Positions 6,883-15,373 of a stretch of DNA of 26,167 nt are shown here, piece by piece (position 1 is the stretch's first letter; every line of letters begins with the position of its first letter). The notes beneath the pieces were generated by a model, which had not been told where the DNA came from, searched no databases, and saw only the letters and a list, made by a program, of their open reading frames with translations. Source of the DNA: a virus; IMG/VR virus record IMGVR_UViG_3300022833_000042, positions 1 to 26,167 of that record, one strand, 5' to 3'. The translations under genes and the position numbers were made by a program.

Positions 6883-7641
6883 AGGGTCTTCCTCCTTTGT
6901 TATCTTAGAAAAATTAATGCCTTTAGCACTATCAACTAAGAACTTTATCATTTCTGATTTTTCGTTATCGTTTTTCTCAACGAAACCTATGTTCTTCATC
7001 TCTTCGCCGCTAATAGGGCTTAGGTATGACTCATCTTCAGATACCAGGACAATTCCTGACTGGTCATCCCAGAACACATTCTCAAAAGATGTATCTGGGG
7101 AAGAGCTCTTTACGACATTAATTCCATCAACTTTTTCAACTGACATAATGTTTGCAAACTGGTTTGCGGGGTTGTCAACGAGCGATAGCTCTACGAGGTC
7201 GTAATCTTTAATAATTCGAATTTTTGCATCTGACTTCTCATCATAGGCGTCATCCCACTTGTTCATTCTTCCACCAATTGAGAATCCTGACAGGGTTCCG
7301 TCTAATACCTTTTCCCAAGTTGCCTGAGCACCCTTGGAAACATATGCAGATACATATACGCCTGAAAAGAACTTCTTCTCTTCTGGGTCAAAGTACTTCT
7401 CTTCTTTGAAGGATACCATCTTTCCAACGGCTAGGGGCTGGTGCATCTCTCGGATGTTTCCACGAAACTTTCTGAAAGCTTCTAGGCTTGCCTCTGTTGT
7501 GACGATGTCATCCTGCTTGTCCACGTTGTCGAGTGTGGCAAAACCAGAGACAATACGTCTCTCTTTATCTACCTTGCTGAAAGGCATCGAGAGACGAACG
7601 TTGTCGCCCTCGGTATCTAGGTGAACCTTTGATATAGTCAT
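6274..7641 (-). CDS. Prohead protease fused to scaffold
   Basis: The 455-aa product has two parts. Residues 1-170 match the U35 family of HK97-type prohead proteases: the catalytic His lies in REMHQP (H67), the Ser in LSGFSIGG (S121), and an acidic residue in LVELSLVDNPAN (E151). This part cleaves capsid and scaffold during head maturation. Residues 254-455 are acidic, low in complexity and end with a coiled-coil (about 350-415) and a basic tip (SLWGGRFLKTADLFN), as in scaffold proteins. Residues 254-455 can also be made separately from an internal start at 6882. The gene follows the portal and precedes the capsid. Its ATG lies 8 bases after a TATAAT box. Confidence 0.85.
   Translation of the reverse strand: MTISKVHLDTEGDNVRLSMPFSKVDKERRIVSGFATLDNVDKQDDIVTTEASLEAFRKFRGNIREMHQPLAVGKMVSFKEEKYFDPEEKKFFSGVYVSAYVSKGAQATWEKVLDGTLSGFSIGGRMNKWDDAYDEKSDAKIRIIKDYDLVELSLVDNPANQFANIMSVEKVDGINVVKSSSPDTSFENVFWDDQSGIVLVSEDESYLSPISGEEMKNIGFVEKNDNEKSEMIKFLVDSAKGINFSKITKEEDPMTDNTSAEVVEVATVADAAAVAPEADANTGLHEYGEVLKTEDMEEDEMEEKSADAEVLEEKSSDMSVEDEEEEDKSYDEMKSDSQESPVEVTEEVSKSDDVTDAVSQLKDGITSAFSDLSTVIKSLNDEIVELKKSLGLVSSKIQDAEGDFNEFGKRIDAVEADTAFRKSGDLGEIVQEQPETKVEKSLWGGRFLKTADLFN
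6891..6898 (-). promoter_or_regulatory. Internal Shine-Dalgarno for scaffold start
   Basis: AAAGGAGG on the minus strand lies 8 bases before the in-frame ATG at 6882, inside the protease-scaffold gene. Confidence 0.72.
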
Positions 7642-7649
7642 GCTAGTTT

Positions 7650-7655
7650 ATTATA
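7650..7655 (-). promoter_or_regulatory. -10 promoter box of protease gene
   Basis: A perfect TATAAT hexamer, preceded by GTG (the TG is one base off the extended form), ends 8 bases before the ATG at 7641. Transcription would start about 1-2 bases before the start codon, and no Shine-Dalgarno is visible. Confidence 0.58.
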
Positions 7656-7701
7656 CACCCTTTTTACGATAAATGTTCTCAAAACGTTATGTTTAGAGGA
7701 A

Positions 7702-9339
7702 CTAATCAGAGGATGTCCCTTCTCCTTGGGCGTTCCTACCGCTTAACGTAGACGTAGAATCTGACTCGTTGTTAGATCTTTCTGCATCTCTTGATCGGTT
7801 ACCTGCAAGGTTAGCCCTTGCATCTGTTGCTTGTCTTGGTGACATTTCGAATGGAGAGTCTCCATCTGGCCTCTGAGGCAATCCTAGAGACTCACGAGCT
7901 TCATTAGGAGTCATGACCTGTGTCTTGACATAGCGTTCAAGTATTTGAGACTGAGCAATTTCATCTGTAAGGGTTAACTCGGTAAAGGCAAAGTCTAAGA
8001 TATCAGTCTTTTCTCTAATTATCTTCTTTATCATCTTCTCCAGGTTAGTCTGTGCTGGTCTGGCAACTTGCTCTTTAAACGTTCTGTCTTGGGCTAGGGC
8101 AGCTGCTATAGAGGACGAGTCCGCTCCACCAATCTTTGATAGAGGTACTTGGTGTGCTACAAGTATATCATCTCTATTCCGAATTCTATACTCGTTGAAC
8201 GATGCTTCCTGAACCCCATTCTCTATAGGCTCCATCTTAAACTCAACTTTATTGTTATCTGAATCTGCCGGCAATGGAATGTAAAGGGTTCTGTGAGACT
8301 GTCCTTTAAGGCTAGTCTGCAGGAACCTGAACATCTTATCCTCTGCCTCAGAGGACAGTTTGGCTCCCTTAAGAGTTACGACATAACGTGGTACGCCTTT
8401 GTTCCCAAAGTAGTCAATATTGTACTGAGAAGCAAGCTGATCTCCGTAAAGAGAAGATATGGCAGACATAATGTCTGGCACACCATAAAAGGTATTTAGG
8501 GGAGAGTACTCTTTGTAGTGAAGTATCTCATTAGGCCTAGGATCATCTGTCATGGGGTTTGTGTTCGTTGCCCCAAAGTTCCTAAAGTATACAACCTTAT
8601 TACCTATGATCTGAACGTATCCGTCTCGTAGCCTTCTGGCTCTCATTGTTGTTGAAGGTATGTGGCCCACATAACCAATCTGACCCTTCGTGGTTCTACC
8701 AACTTCAAGGTACCCGTTTCCTGTGGCCTGAACGTCCGTGTAAAATTTCATCATTGTGCTAGTAAAGGAGTCATCCCTATTAAGACTATCTAGCCAGTCC
8801 TCCATCTCCACTTTTGCTCTCTGAATCCTCTTACGAGCACGAGCGACAGCTTCTGGATCTTCATTAGACTCAAGCTTCATCATTGTTCTTTTAGACACGT
8901 CAAAGCTGTATCCCAGACCAACAATGTTTTCTACCTTTGCATCAATGGCTGCGTGGTTGGCAAATGATGTGTCATAAAAGTTTGCTAGTTCATAGAGGTT
9001 CCAGGGAGGTGTAATCACATCAAACATGCCATACCCATTACGGTACACCGCTCCTGGGTTAAGCTCTTTGGAGTTTGCCCCGTTACCAGTATTGACAGCC
9101 AAAGCACTGTCCTGGTATATTGCGGATGTTACATCTATGTTGTTGTAAGCCATTGTGGTTTCAACTATAGGAGGGTTGTTTGCTTTTTGAATTCTTTCAG
9201 ACCTACGCTTAAAGTTTTTATCAATCCCAGAGAGCCCCTTTAGGACGTCCCACTCTTTTAAGAAAGGGTCTTGGGCTTTAAATGGATCTGGCTCTTTGTC
9301 AAATTCTGGCAGGCTGGCGCCTATTACGTATTCAGACAT
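7702..9339 (-). CDS. Portal protein
   Basis: The 545-aa product matches the Phage_portal family (HK97/PBSX type): an N-terminal arm, then DTSFANHAAIDAKVENIVGLG (about 115-140), VQATGNGYLEVGR, HYKEYSPLNTFYGVPDIMSA (wing to stem, near 270-290), YNIDYFGNKGVPRYVVTLKG, and LVAHQVPLSKIGG with the downstream clip and crown helices. The C terminus (about 495-545) is a Ser/Asn-rich tail that is probably disordered. The dodecamer forms the DNA entry and exit pore of the head. Its ATG overlaps the stop of the small gene upstream (TAATG), so the two are coupled. Terminase is not directly upstream, as it would be in most phages. Confidence 0.92.
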   Translation of the reverse strand: MSEYVIGASLPEFDKEPDPFKAQDPFLKEWDVLKGLSGIDKNFKRRSERIQKANNPPIVETTMAYNNIDVTSAIYQDSALAVNTGNGANSKELNPGAVYRNGYGMFDVITPPWNLYELANFYDTSFANHAAIDAKVENIVGLGYSFDVSKRTMMKLESNEDPEAVARARKRIQRAKVEMEDWLDSLNRDDSFTSTMMKFYTDVQATGNGYLEVGRTTKGQIGYVGHIPSTTMRARRLRDGYVQIIGNKVVYFRNFGATNTNPMTDDPRPNEILHYKEYSPLNTFYGVPDIMSAISSLYGDQLASQYNIDYFGNKGVPRYVVTLKGAKLSSEAEDKMFRFLQTSLKGQSHRTLYIPLPADSDNNKVEFKMEPIENGVQEASFNEYRIRNRDDILVAHQVPLSKIGGADSSSIAAALAQDRTFKEQVARPAQTNLEKMIKKIIREKTDILDFAFTELTLTDEIAQSQILERYVKTQVMTPNEARESLGLPQRPDGDSPFEMSPRQATDARANLAGNRSRDAERSNNESDSTSTLSGRNAQGEGTSSD

Positions 9340-9707
9340 TATCCCTCGTCCCCGTAAAGCCTTAGCGTATCTTTTGCTGCCTGTACTGAGCCAAGATCGT
9401 TTAGGTTTGGAAGTAGGCCGCTAGCCATTCGTTCCTTTTGCTCCTGGTACTCATCTTCAGACACCCTGGCAACTCCAGGCATGAACTCATAAGAGCCATC
9501 TCCCTGACCAAGAGCTGTAGCTTCTTGTTTAATCTTTGCTATCTGCAGAGCGTCCCCCTTGTGAGATGGGATGTTCAGTACGCTACCATGGCCATCCGTA
9601 AAAGGCTTTCCATTTGCTTTCTTCCAAAAATATATACCCCATGGGTAATCTTTTTCAATAACTGTGGCTTTAGAGTTACTGATTTGTCCGTTGTCTTTGT
9701 CTATCAT
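9339..9707 (-). CDS. Small pre-portal protein of unknown function
   Basis: The 122-aa product (from the ATG at 9707) has a conserved-looking core: YPWGIYFWKKANGKPFTDGHG near residue 20, then an alternating helix region with IAKIKQEATALGQGDGSYEFMPGVARVSEDEYQEQKERMASGLLPN. I recall similar small proteins just before portal genes in actinophages, but cannot confirm this. The reading frame could begin with GTG at 9713, but the -10 box ends only 1 base before it, whereas the ATG at 9707 lies 7 bases after it. I therefore choose 9707. It is coupled to the portal by a one-base overlap, so a role near the portal or packaging is plausible. Confidence 0.65.
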   Translation of the reverse strand: MIDKDNGQISNSKATVIEKDYPWGIYFWKKANGKPFTDGHGSVLNIPSHKGDALQIAKIKQEATALGQGDGSYEFMPGVARVSEDEYQEQKERMASGLLPNLNDLGSVQAAKDTLRLYGDEG

Positions 9708-9714
9708 AACCACT

Positions 9715-9723
9715 AGTATACCA
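9715..9723 (-). promoter_or_regulatory. Extended -10 promoter of pre-portal gene
   Basis: TGGTATACT ends 7 bases before ATG 9707, predicting a leaderless or nearly leaderless transcript for the pre-portal and portal genes. The box overlaps the last few bases before the stop of the LamG gene (9726). Confidence 0.6.
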
Positions 9724-9725
9724 TA

Positions 9726-12700
9726 CTATAGAGGTTTGACGATGGAAGATGACCAAGCCAAACCGTTTGTGATCTTATAGCCAAGAATACCTCCGACATA
9801 TAGAACAGAATCATCTCCTGCCACGATCTTACTGGTTCCAGCGTAAGCTTTATAGATACTTGAGGGGTTTACTCCATAATATTGTGTGGAAGAAAGGATT
9901 AATACGTCATTCCAAAGATAATCAGTAGCGGACTGAGTTAGAAGGTTCTTCCAGTAAGCCCAAGAATTTGAACTGGCTGACACGGCATCCCAGAGCCTTA
10001 CGGACTGACGCTCTACCTCTTGCAAGCTACTGGACTCGTAATACGATATGTTGTTTACCAGCATGGGGCCCGTAAATCTTATGGCACCGACAGATGAATC
10101 AAATCTAAGAGGCTCTGCAAACCTTATACCCAGGGCTGTCCATTCGTTAAGGTTAATTGTAGGAGTCTTGACTATCTTTCCGTTTATGTAAAATGCCAGT
10201 CCTGTCTGGAATTGACCAGTCTTTGCATTTAGTGCGTAAAGCCTTACGCGCTTGTTAGAGTTGTCAATTGGCTGCATAAAGACTTTTATAGAAACGTAAT
10301 TCGACTCAAGCTCAAAGATTTTCGTTTCGCCTGTTGGGAAGCTATCCTGACCAAAGAACATAAACATCTGCGTAGCTATTAGACTGTAGTTCTCTGCTGC
10401 CTTTTCATTGACGTTGATTAAGAAGCCCCTGTTAATTAGCGCGTCATAATCTCCTACCTTTTCTATCCCGCTCTTCTTGGTCAGGTAGAGGTAAGGGGTG
10501 CTGCCTTTGTAGATCCTATATGGATTCCTAGACTTGTAGTCATAAAAGAGTGAGTATCTTTGGTAAGGGAAGATAGGTACGTTAAACTTTGTCCCGATTG
10601 GATTAGAGGTGGTATCGTTGAAAGCTTGGGAGGCATACTGTAGACTCCTTAGCCCGACCTTGTTCTTTATAGCTCCCCTAACCTTCATCTCGATGTGTGT
10701 AACAATGGCATAAGAGGTCATGGGCACGTCGTTTGGAGGGTAGATAATCGTTCCATCTACCACCTCAAATGCTGTGTTTATCCACCCTGCCCCGTACCTG
10801 ATGTCAGTGGGGTTTACCACGTTGTTTCTTTGAGCTGTGGCTACATCTGAAAACTCAGACAGCTGCTTAGTTGCCCCAGACTCTATGAGCTGAAAGCTAA
10901 CGTAAGTCTTTACGAGAGCCTCATCTGTGTCATACGAGGACAGCTTAAACTTGGGAGTAGATGGATAGTCTACGTTAAGCTGGAGAAAGGATAAGTCGTA
11001 ATACTCTTCCCCAAAGGAATCTTTTACATACTGAGCAAAGTATGAAAGCGGAAGGTAGTCCTGCCAATAAGAGTCGCAGTCAACGTCTAGGCTATAGACT
11101 CCATAGTCTATAGATGCCGTTAGGGTGTAGGTTGCTATGTGGTCGTACAATTCCTCGAACGTAAAGGAGGACGGGATTCCTCCGTCTAAGACATTAGACC
11201 AAACGGACATGTTATAGAATCCTGCGTCAACATAACCCAGCTCTTCAACTTCAAAGAACTCTGGTACTTTGTTTACGTTTCTTTGTGTGCACAGTCCAAC
11301 CTTGTAGATCTTTCCATCGAATTGAGCGGTATAGGTATTGTCTCCCGCAACAAACATCATCAACTGCTGGACATTGCTGAAGAAAGACAGCACGTCTGAA
11401 CCAAAGTAGTTGCTTAAGGAAACAAACGATGCCCCCACGAAAACTTTTTCATTAAGAGTAATACCTTGCTTCGTGCTAATGACGGAGGCTTGTCCTCTAA
11501 TAGTTAGCTCATAACTCAAAACGTCTTGCAGCAGGATAACAGAAAAGCTATCGCCGTTAACCTTGTTGACAAGCTTAAGAATTATCTTGGGGTCAGAGCT
11601 AAAGCTTTCAATTTCAAATATTGCATAAACAGCTTTTGATGGCTGATTGTCTATGTCTAAGGTCTGAAACCTTATAAACCCTGGGTTTTCTGAAAAGGTA
11701 AAATACGGAGTAAGGTGAGTTTTCTGGACGCTGTACCACGAGTCATAGTCTGTGCTTTGGAATATAAAGTCTGGAAGGCTTACTGTGGGGGAGGATAGGG
11801 CTAAGCCTGTCGTGTCTATGTTCTCAGAGATACCGTGCTCCCACTTCCCCATGTCTGGGTACTGGTAGTTATTAGTATAGTCTGCAACAGAGTAATCTAT
11901 GAATGCAGTACTTGCTCCAAAAGATTTGTTTGACCCATCTGGAGACTCTACAGCTTGACCGAAACCAAATCGTCTTTTTGCTACGAGGGATGGGACTACG
12001 TATGGGTAGAATGCCGGACAGTCTATCTCAACAACTGGTACATCTTCATAAGCATATACACCCCAGTAGTCTTCTCCGTTTTCCAAGTCTTCAAAAACTA
12101 GCTCTGAGGTCTCATAAGTAATGTTTAAGACCTCTTCTCCGTTTACAAGAAGGCTTGCAGAGTTTACGGCTATTCTGATGTCTACTAACATTGGGCGATA
12201 CCACTCACCCACAAAGTATGAGCCGATCTCTTCCCCTATTTTAAATCTTAAGAATGGTCCATCGGAATACAGGCCATAGTCTGAAGATGTTGGCCCCAAG
12301 ATCTTTCTAGGCTGATCGGAACGAGAGTCTATCCTAAGCCAGGCCTCAAAGGTGTAGGGGTTGTATCTTCCGGAGTTATCTAGCATGCCCATTCCCGGCA
12401 AAAGCAGAGATGGCTTACCCTCTGTTTGATTTGGCTGGATCCTGGTAAGGTTTTCAGAGCCATAGACCATGGGCATGGATGTGTTCTTAGCTAAAAGCTT
12501 GTTGTTCTTTACTAGATACTTTGCTTGGTTTCCACCTAAACCATACTGATACCCAGGGATAAAGGCTTCTGCTGAAAACTCTATCTGAGCGTCTGCTGAC
12601 AAATCCACAGTGTTTGTTACTCCCAAAGACTCTGCAGAGAATTGCTCTGCCCACTGCCCAGCAGCAAAACCATTAACAACGTAGTCATAACTGGATGGAG

Positions 12701-13280
12701 CGGAGGGGGACCCCGATTGATTTAAGTATACGAAGGATATAAAGGGGTATACGTACTGGTAAGGAGAGCTGGCTGGTACCGAGAAGGTTGCAGAATACAT
12801 CGACCACTCGTTCGCAACTGGGCTTGAAAATATTTGTTTTTCTTTAAACTCAAAACTTGCTGGGTCGAAGGGGCTGTTTGAAAGGACATACCCGACTTCT
12901 ACCCCTGTGGTAAAAGACTGAAGAGCCTTTACGGAAAAGCTAATTGCAAAAGTATTTAAAGTTACGTTTAGAGAGCTAACGGGGATTGGATCTGAAAGCA
13001 TTACGGACAAAGACTCTAGGGGGTTTGCTCCTGCCACGGATGATAGCTTCGCGTACGAGCTTTGAAAGAATGGGATCCCGTTTAGATCTTCAGCAGGTAT
13101 GGATGCTGGATCGGTGGTAGAGTGGCTTGTGGTAGTATAGGGACTATCTGTCCAGCTATTTACGTCCCTTGAAGAATCGGAAACCAGAGACAGGTAGTCG
13201 ACAGTCTCATCCAAGGCCCATAGGGCGATTGGCTGCTCTGCAAAAACTTTTTCTGCATATAAATTTGATGGACTAGACAT
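9726..13280 (-). CDS. Large LamG-containing minor tail protein
   Basis: The 1184-aa product starts MSSPSNLYAEKVFAEQPIAL and continues ALDETVDYLSLVSD, an N terminus I associate with actinophage minor tail proteins. A concanavalin A/LamG-like segment is visible near residues 305-400 (PYTFEAWLRIDSRS; LVDIRIAVNSASLLVNGEEV). Similar beta-sandwich repeats follow at about 520-660 and 900-1100 (KIFELESNYVSIKVFMQPIDN; FYINGKIVKT; LGIRFAEPLRF). No signal peptide or membrane segment is seen. LamG folds bind glycans, so a host-surface-binding role on the tail is inferred. It is the largest gene in the window and forms its own unit, between the last adhesin cassette and the portal. Confidence 0.75.
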   Translation of the reverse strand: MSSPSNLYAEKVFAEQPIALWALDETVDYLSLVSDSSRDVNSWTDSPYTTTSHSTTDPASIPAEDLNGIPFFQSSYAKLSSVAGANPLESLSVMLSDPIPVSSLNVTLNTFAISFSVKALQSFTTGVEVGYVLSNSPFDPASFEFKEKQIFSSPVANEWSMYSATFSVPASSPYQYVYPFISFVYLNQSGSPSAPSSYDYVVNGFAAGQWAEQFSAESLGVTNTVDLSADAQIEFSAEAFIPGYQYGLGGNQAKYLVKNNKLLAKNTSMPMVYGSENLTRIQPNQTEGKPSLLLPGMGMLDNSGRYNPYTFEAWLRIDSRSDQPRKILGPTSSDYGLYSDGPFLRFKIGEEIGSYFVGEWYRPMLVDIRIAVNSASLLVNGEEVLNITYETSELVFEDLENGEDYWGVYAYEDVPVVEIDCPAFYPYVVPSLVAKRRFGFGQAVESPDGSNKSFGASTAFIDYSVADYTNNYQYPDMGKWEHGISENIDTTGLALSSPTVSLPDFIFQSTDYDSWYSVQKTHLTPYFTFSENPGFIRFQTLDIDNQPSKAVYAIFEIESFSSDPKIILKLVNKVNGDSFSVILLQDVLSYELTIRGQASVISTKQGITLNEKVFVGASFVSLSNYFGSDVLSFFSNVQQLMMFVAGDNTYTAQFDGKIYKVGLCTQRNVNKVPEFFEVEELGYVDAGFYNMSVWSNVLDGGIPSSFTFEELYDHIATYTLTASIDYGVYSLDVDCDSYWQDYLPLSYFAQYVKDSFGEEYYDLSFLQLNVDYPSTPKFKLSSYDTDEALVKTYVSFQLIESGATKQLSEFSDVATAQRNNVVNPTDIRYGAGWINTAFEVVDGTIIYPPNDVPMTSYAIVTHIEMKVRGAIKNKVGLRSLQYASQAFNDTTSNPIGTKFNVPIFPYQRYSLFYDYKSRNPYRIYKGSTPYLYLTKKSGIEKVGDYDALINRGFLINVNEKAAENYSLIATQMFMFFGQDSFPTGETKIFELESNYVSIKVFMQPIDNSNKRVRLYALNAKTGQFQTGLAFYINGKIVKTPTINLNEWTALGIRFAEPLRFDSSVGAIRFTGPMLVNNISYYESSSLQEVERQSVRLWDAVSASSNSWAYWKNLLTQSATDYLWNDVLILSSTQYYGVNPSSIYKAYAGTSKIVAGDDSVLYVGGILGYKITNGLAWSSSIVKPL

Positions 13281-13284
13281 TTTT

Positions 13285-13290
13285 CTCCTA
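13285..13290 (-). promoter_or_regulatory. Shine-Dalgarno site of LamG gene
   Basis: TAGGAG lies 4 bases before the ATG at 13280. With the -10 box just upstream, the mRNA leader would be hardly longer than this site. Confidence 0.55.
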
Positions 13291-13294
13291 GTCT

Positions 13295-13303
13295 ATTTTA
13301 GCA
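13295..13303 (-). promoter_or_regulatory. Extended -10 promoter of LamG gene
   Basis: TGCTAAAAT, an extended -10 box, ends 14 bases before the ATG at 13280. Confidence 0.55.
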
Positions 13304-13353
13304 CATAAGACATAATAATTCATCCTAAGGCTGATGAAAACTACCTGACTAAA

Positions 13354-13363
13354 CCCGATCGGG
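13354..13363 (-). other. Ten-base palindrome, weak terminator or operator
   Basis: CCCGATCGGG is a perfect palindrome followed on the minus strand by TTTAG. It lies between the 104-aa gene and the LamG promoter. The stem is short and the T-tract poor, so termination is doubtful; a protein-binding site is possible. Confidence 0.25.
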
Positions 13364-13383
13364 GTGTCCAAGGTATTGGCTAT

Positions 13384-13695
13384 TTAGCTTTCTTCTGCAA
13401 CCTCTGGTTCGTGAACAACTTCTTCCCACTTACCATCTTCTTCGTTCCATGTGTGGTCACCTTCTGGTTTTTCAACAGGAGCAACCCAAAGAGTCTGCTC
13501 TTCGTTTAAGCTCCAGCTTTCATATGGCTTTACTGGTACGACTAATCCAAGCTCTTCGTCAAAGACGTAACCAATATTAGCGTTATCAGACTCTACACAG
13601 GTCCTGCCAGTGACTTCTTCCGCAACCTCTGCCGACTTGGCAAGGATAACGTTTACTACACTGTTGTCTACTAGTACTGCTATTCTTTTATTCAT
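13384..13695 (-). CDS. Small tail-fibre accessory or assembly protein
   Basis: The 103-aa product starts MNKRIAVLVDNSVVNVI from the ATG at 13695, one base after the stop of the 558-aa adhesin. An in-frame TTG three codons earlier (13704) overlaps that stop and is less likely. The sequence has IGYVFDEELGLVVPVKPYESW and LWVAPVEKPEGDHTWNEEDGKWE, a Trp- and Pro-rich pattern I know from small genes that directly follow tail-fibre genes in marine phages, often labelled tail-fibre assembly. The C terminus is strongly acidic. It closes the third adhesin cassette, so a chaperone role for the preceding fibre is the best guess. Confidence 0.55.
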   Translation of the reverse strand: MNKRIAVLVDNSVVNVILAKSAEVAEEVTGRTCVESDNANIGYVFDEELGLVVPVKPYESWSLNEEQTLWVAPVEKPEGDHTWNEEDGKWEEVVHEPEVAEES

Positions 13696-13696
13696 A

Positions 13697-15373
13697 TTAA
13701 GCAACCCATCTTAGTCTAACTGCTCCATTTTGTCCAGCACCACCGTATCCAAAGCCATTGAGCTGGCCAGAAGTTCTACCCCATCCATCTATGCCTCCTC
13801 CTTCTACTCTTAGACCGCTTATACCGCTAGAGCCGTAGTTTACAGACATAACATTACCCGCAGCATCGCTACCGCTGTTGTACTGAGTAGAGTATAGGCT
13901 GCTATTATTGCTTCCGTGGCCTTGGTAGCTCATCACGCTGTAGATAAAGCCATCGGCAACTCCAGAGTCCGCAAATATTTTCCTTGGAGAGCCTGATCCA
14001 TCATATATGTACCTGGAGATGTCGCTAACCTGCGCGTTGCCTGCCCAGCGTAAGACGGGGTTTGTGGCTTGGAGGCTTCCATCACTGTTATTCAAAAAGC
14101 CTGCCCCGTAGTTTGCTAGGTCATTTCTTCTGACCATTTGCTGACCAGAAGTTTCGGGGTATGTAACCATAAACACACCATATTGATTTTCATCAAATTT
14201 TTGTACGTTCATTAACCAGACAGGTGAAGCCCAGGTGCCACCATAGTTGCTGGTGCTGCTAGTGCTGCTGCTGTTTCCATCGCTGGAAAAGTTGTAACTG
14301 CCCGCCACAATACTGGCAGTATTGTTGTCATACTTTAGTGAAACCCTTACTGACGAGGAATTTTTACCAGCCTGTGAAATTACTGCAGTTCTATACGCGT
14401 TAGCCGAAGAAGTTTTCACGAACCTGTTAATAGTACTGGCGTTGGAAAAACTAGAAAAACTACCGTTTGAGGTTCCCCAAGTACTTCCTCCATTTGTGGA
14501 GTACTGGTAACTGCGGTTTGGGTTTCCAAGTGTATAAATGTTGTTTTCACCAGCTCTAATGATTACGTCTCCGCGAGTGCTGTTAGTGTTGCTGAAGCCT
14601 CCGGCCATAATATTAGAAGTGTAAGCGTGACGGTCAGGGCCGACTAATACGGCATGATTGCTACCTGTCATAATCATGTCACGAATTGTTGCAGCGTAAT
14701 TGAATACAACCCAATTTAGCCCCTGGTCTTCGGAGGCGGCGTAATAGGTACCATCTTGGCGAAAAAGAATCCAGTAGGAGTCATTGTGATGCATTAACAT
14801 GTTTGAGCTATGAACTATGCTAGCAAATGTGGTTGCGTCACCAGTTATAGAATTAACTGCGGTCCAAGAAGAGCCGCTGTTAGATGTGACCATTGCCTCT
14901 GAGCCATTTTGGCTAATAGAAATTCCGTGCCCATCGTGGGCCGCAAAGTACATCATCCTGTCACTAGTTCCAGTTAAGTATGAGGTCTTTTTAGGAATAG
15001 GAAAATAGCTGTTGTCAATACTTTCTTCAACCGCAACAGCAGCGTCAATAAAGTCACCACCGTACGAGCTAGCAGAGTAACCCTCGCCCCTGCCGCCTGT
15101 TGCATAAAACTGACCATCCACCGTAGTAGTGCCACCAGTGACACCGGTACCACTAGCTTCGGCGCCAATCACTATTGCAAGAGAAGATTTACCCTGAACA
15201 TTGTAAAGGCCGTGACCGACACCCGCTCTTGCTTGCTGATTTCCTCCACCACCGGCTATCAGGTACTCTACCGTCTTTACACCAATGGGTACCTGCCAGG
15301 TTTGTGAGGATGTAATGAGGGCCTCAAACTGCTGAGGGACCGGAGCTACTACACCTAGTTGATTGATAGCCAT
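13697..15373 (-). CDS. Glycine-rich adhesin with inserted beta-propeller
   Basis: The 558-aa product starts MAINQLGVVAPVPQQF. Residues 20-105 form a glycine-rich domain with TSSQTWQVPIGVKTVEYLIAG near the start and repeated Gly runs. Residues about 125-500 show sialidase/BNR-like blade motifs (SNSGSSWTAV; SEDQGLNWVV; STNGGSTWGTS), so a propeller lies here. The glycine-rich fold then resumes at the end (GGGIDGWGRTS to GQNGAVRLRWVA). Glycine-rich tip domains of this kind in other phages bind host receptors (T4-like gp38 adhesins). The ATG overlaps the previous stop (TAATG). It is the main product of the third cassette. Confidence 0.65.
   Translation of the reverse strand: MAINQLGVVAPVPQQFEALITSSQTWQVPIGVKTVEYLIAGGGGNQQARAGVGHGLYNVQGKSSLAIVIGAEASGTGVTGGTTTVDGQFYATGGRGEGYSASSYGGDFIDAAVAVEESIDNSYFPIPKKTSYLTGTSDRMMYFAAHDGHGISISQNGSEAMVTSNSGSSWTAVNSITGDATTFASIVHSSNMLMHHNDSYWILFRQDGTYYAASEDQGLNWVVFNYAATIRDMIMTGSNHAVLVGPDRHAYTSNIMAGGFSNTNSTRGDVIIRAGENNIYTLGNPNRSYQYSTNGGSTWGTSNGSFSSFSNASTINRFVKTSSANAYRTAVISQAGKNSSSVRVSLKYDNNTASIVAGSYNFSSDGNSSSTSSTSNYGGTWASPVWLMNVQKFDENQYGVFMVTYPETSGQQMVRRNDLANYGAGFLNNSDGSLQATNPVLRWAGNAQVSDISRYIYDGSGSPRKIFADSGVADGFIYSVMSYQGHGSNNSSLYSTQYNSGSDAAGNVMSVNYGSSGISGLRVEGGGIDGWGRTSGQLNGFGYGGAGQNGAVRLRWVA

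Noticed and set aside
6659-7204. Long open frame on the plus strand (181 residues, Ser-rich)
   Set aside because: It is the mirror of the acidic, low-complexity scaffold gene on the other strand, and has no promoter or ribosome site.
7656-7701. Possible terminator between portal and protease genes
   Set aside because: Only a three-pair arm with no T-rich run is found; the region is explained by the -10 box alone.
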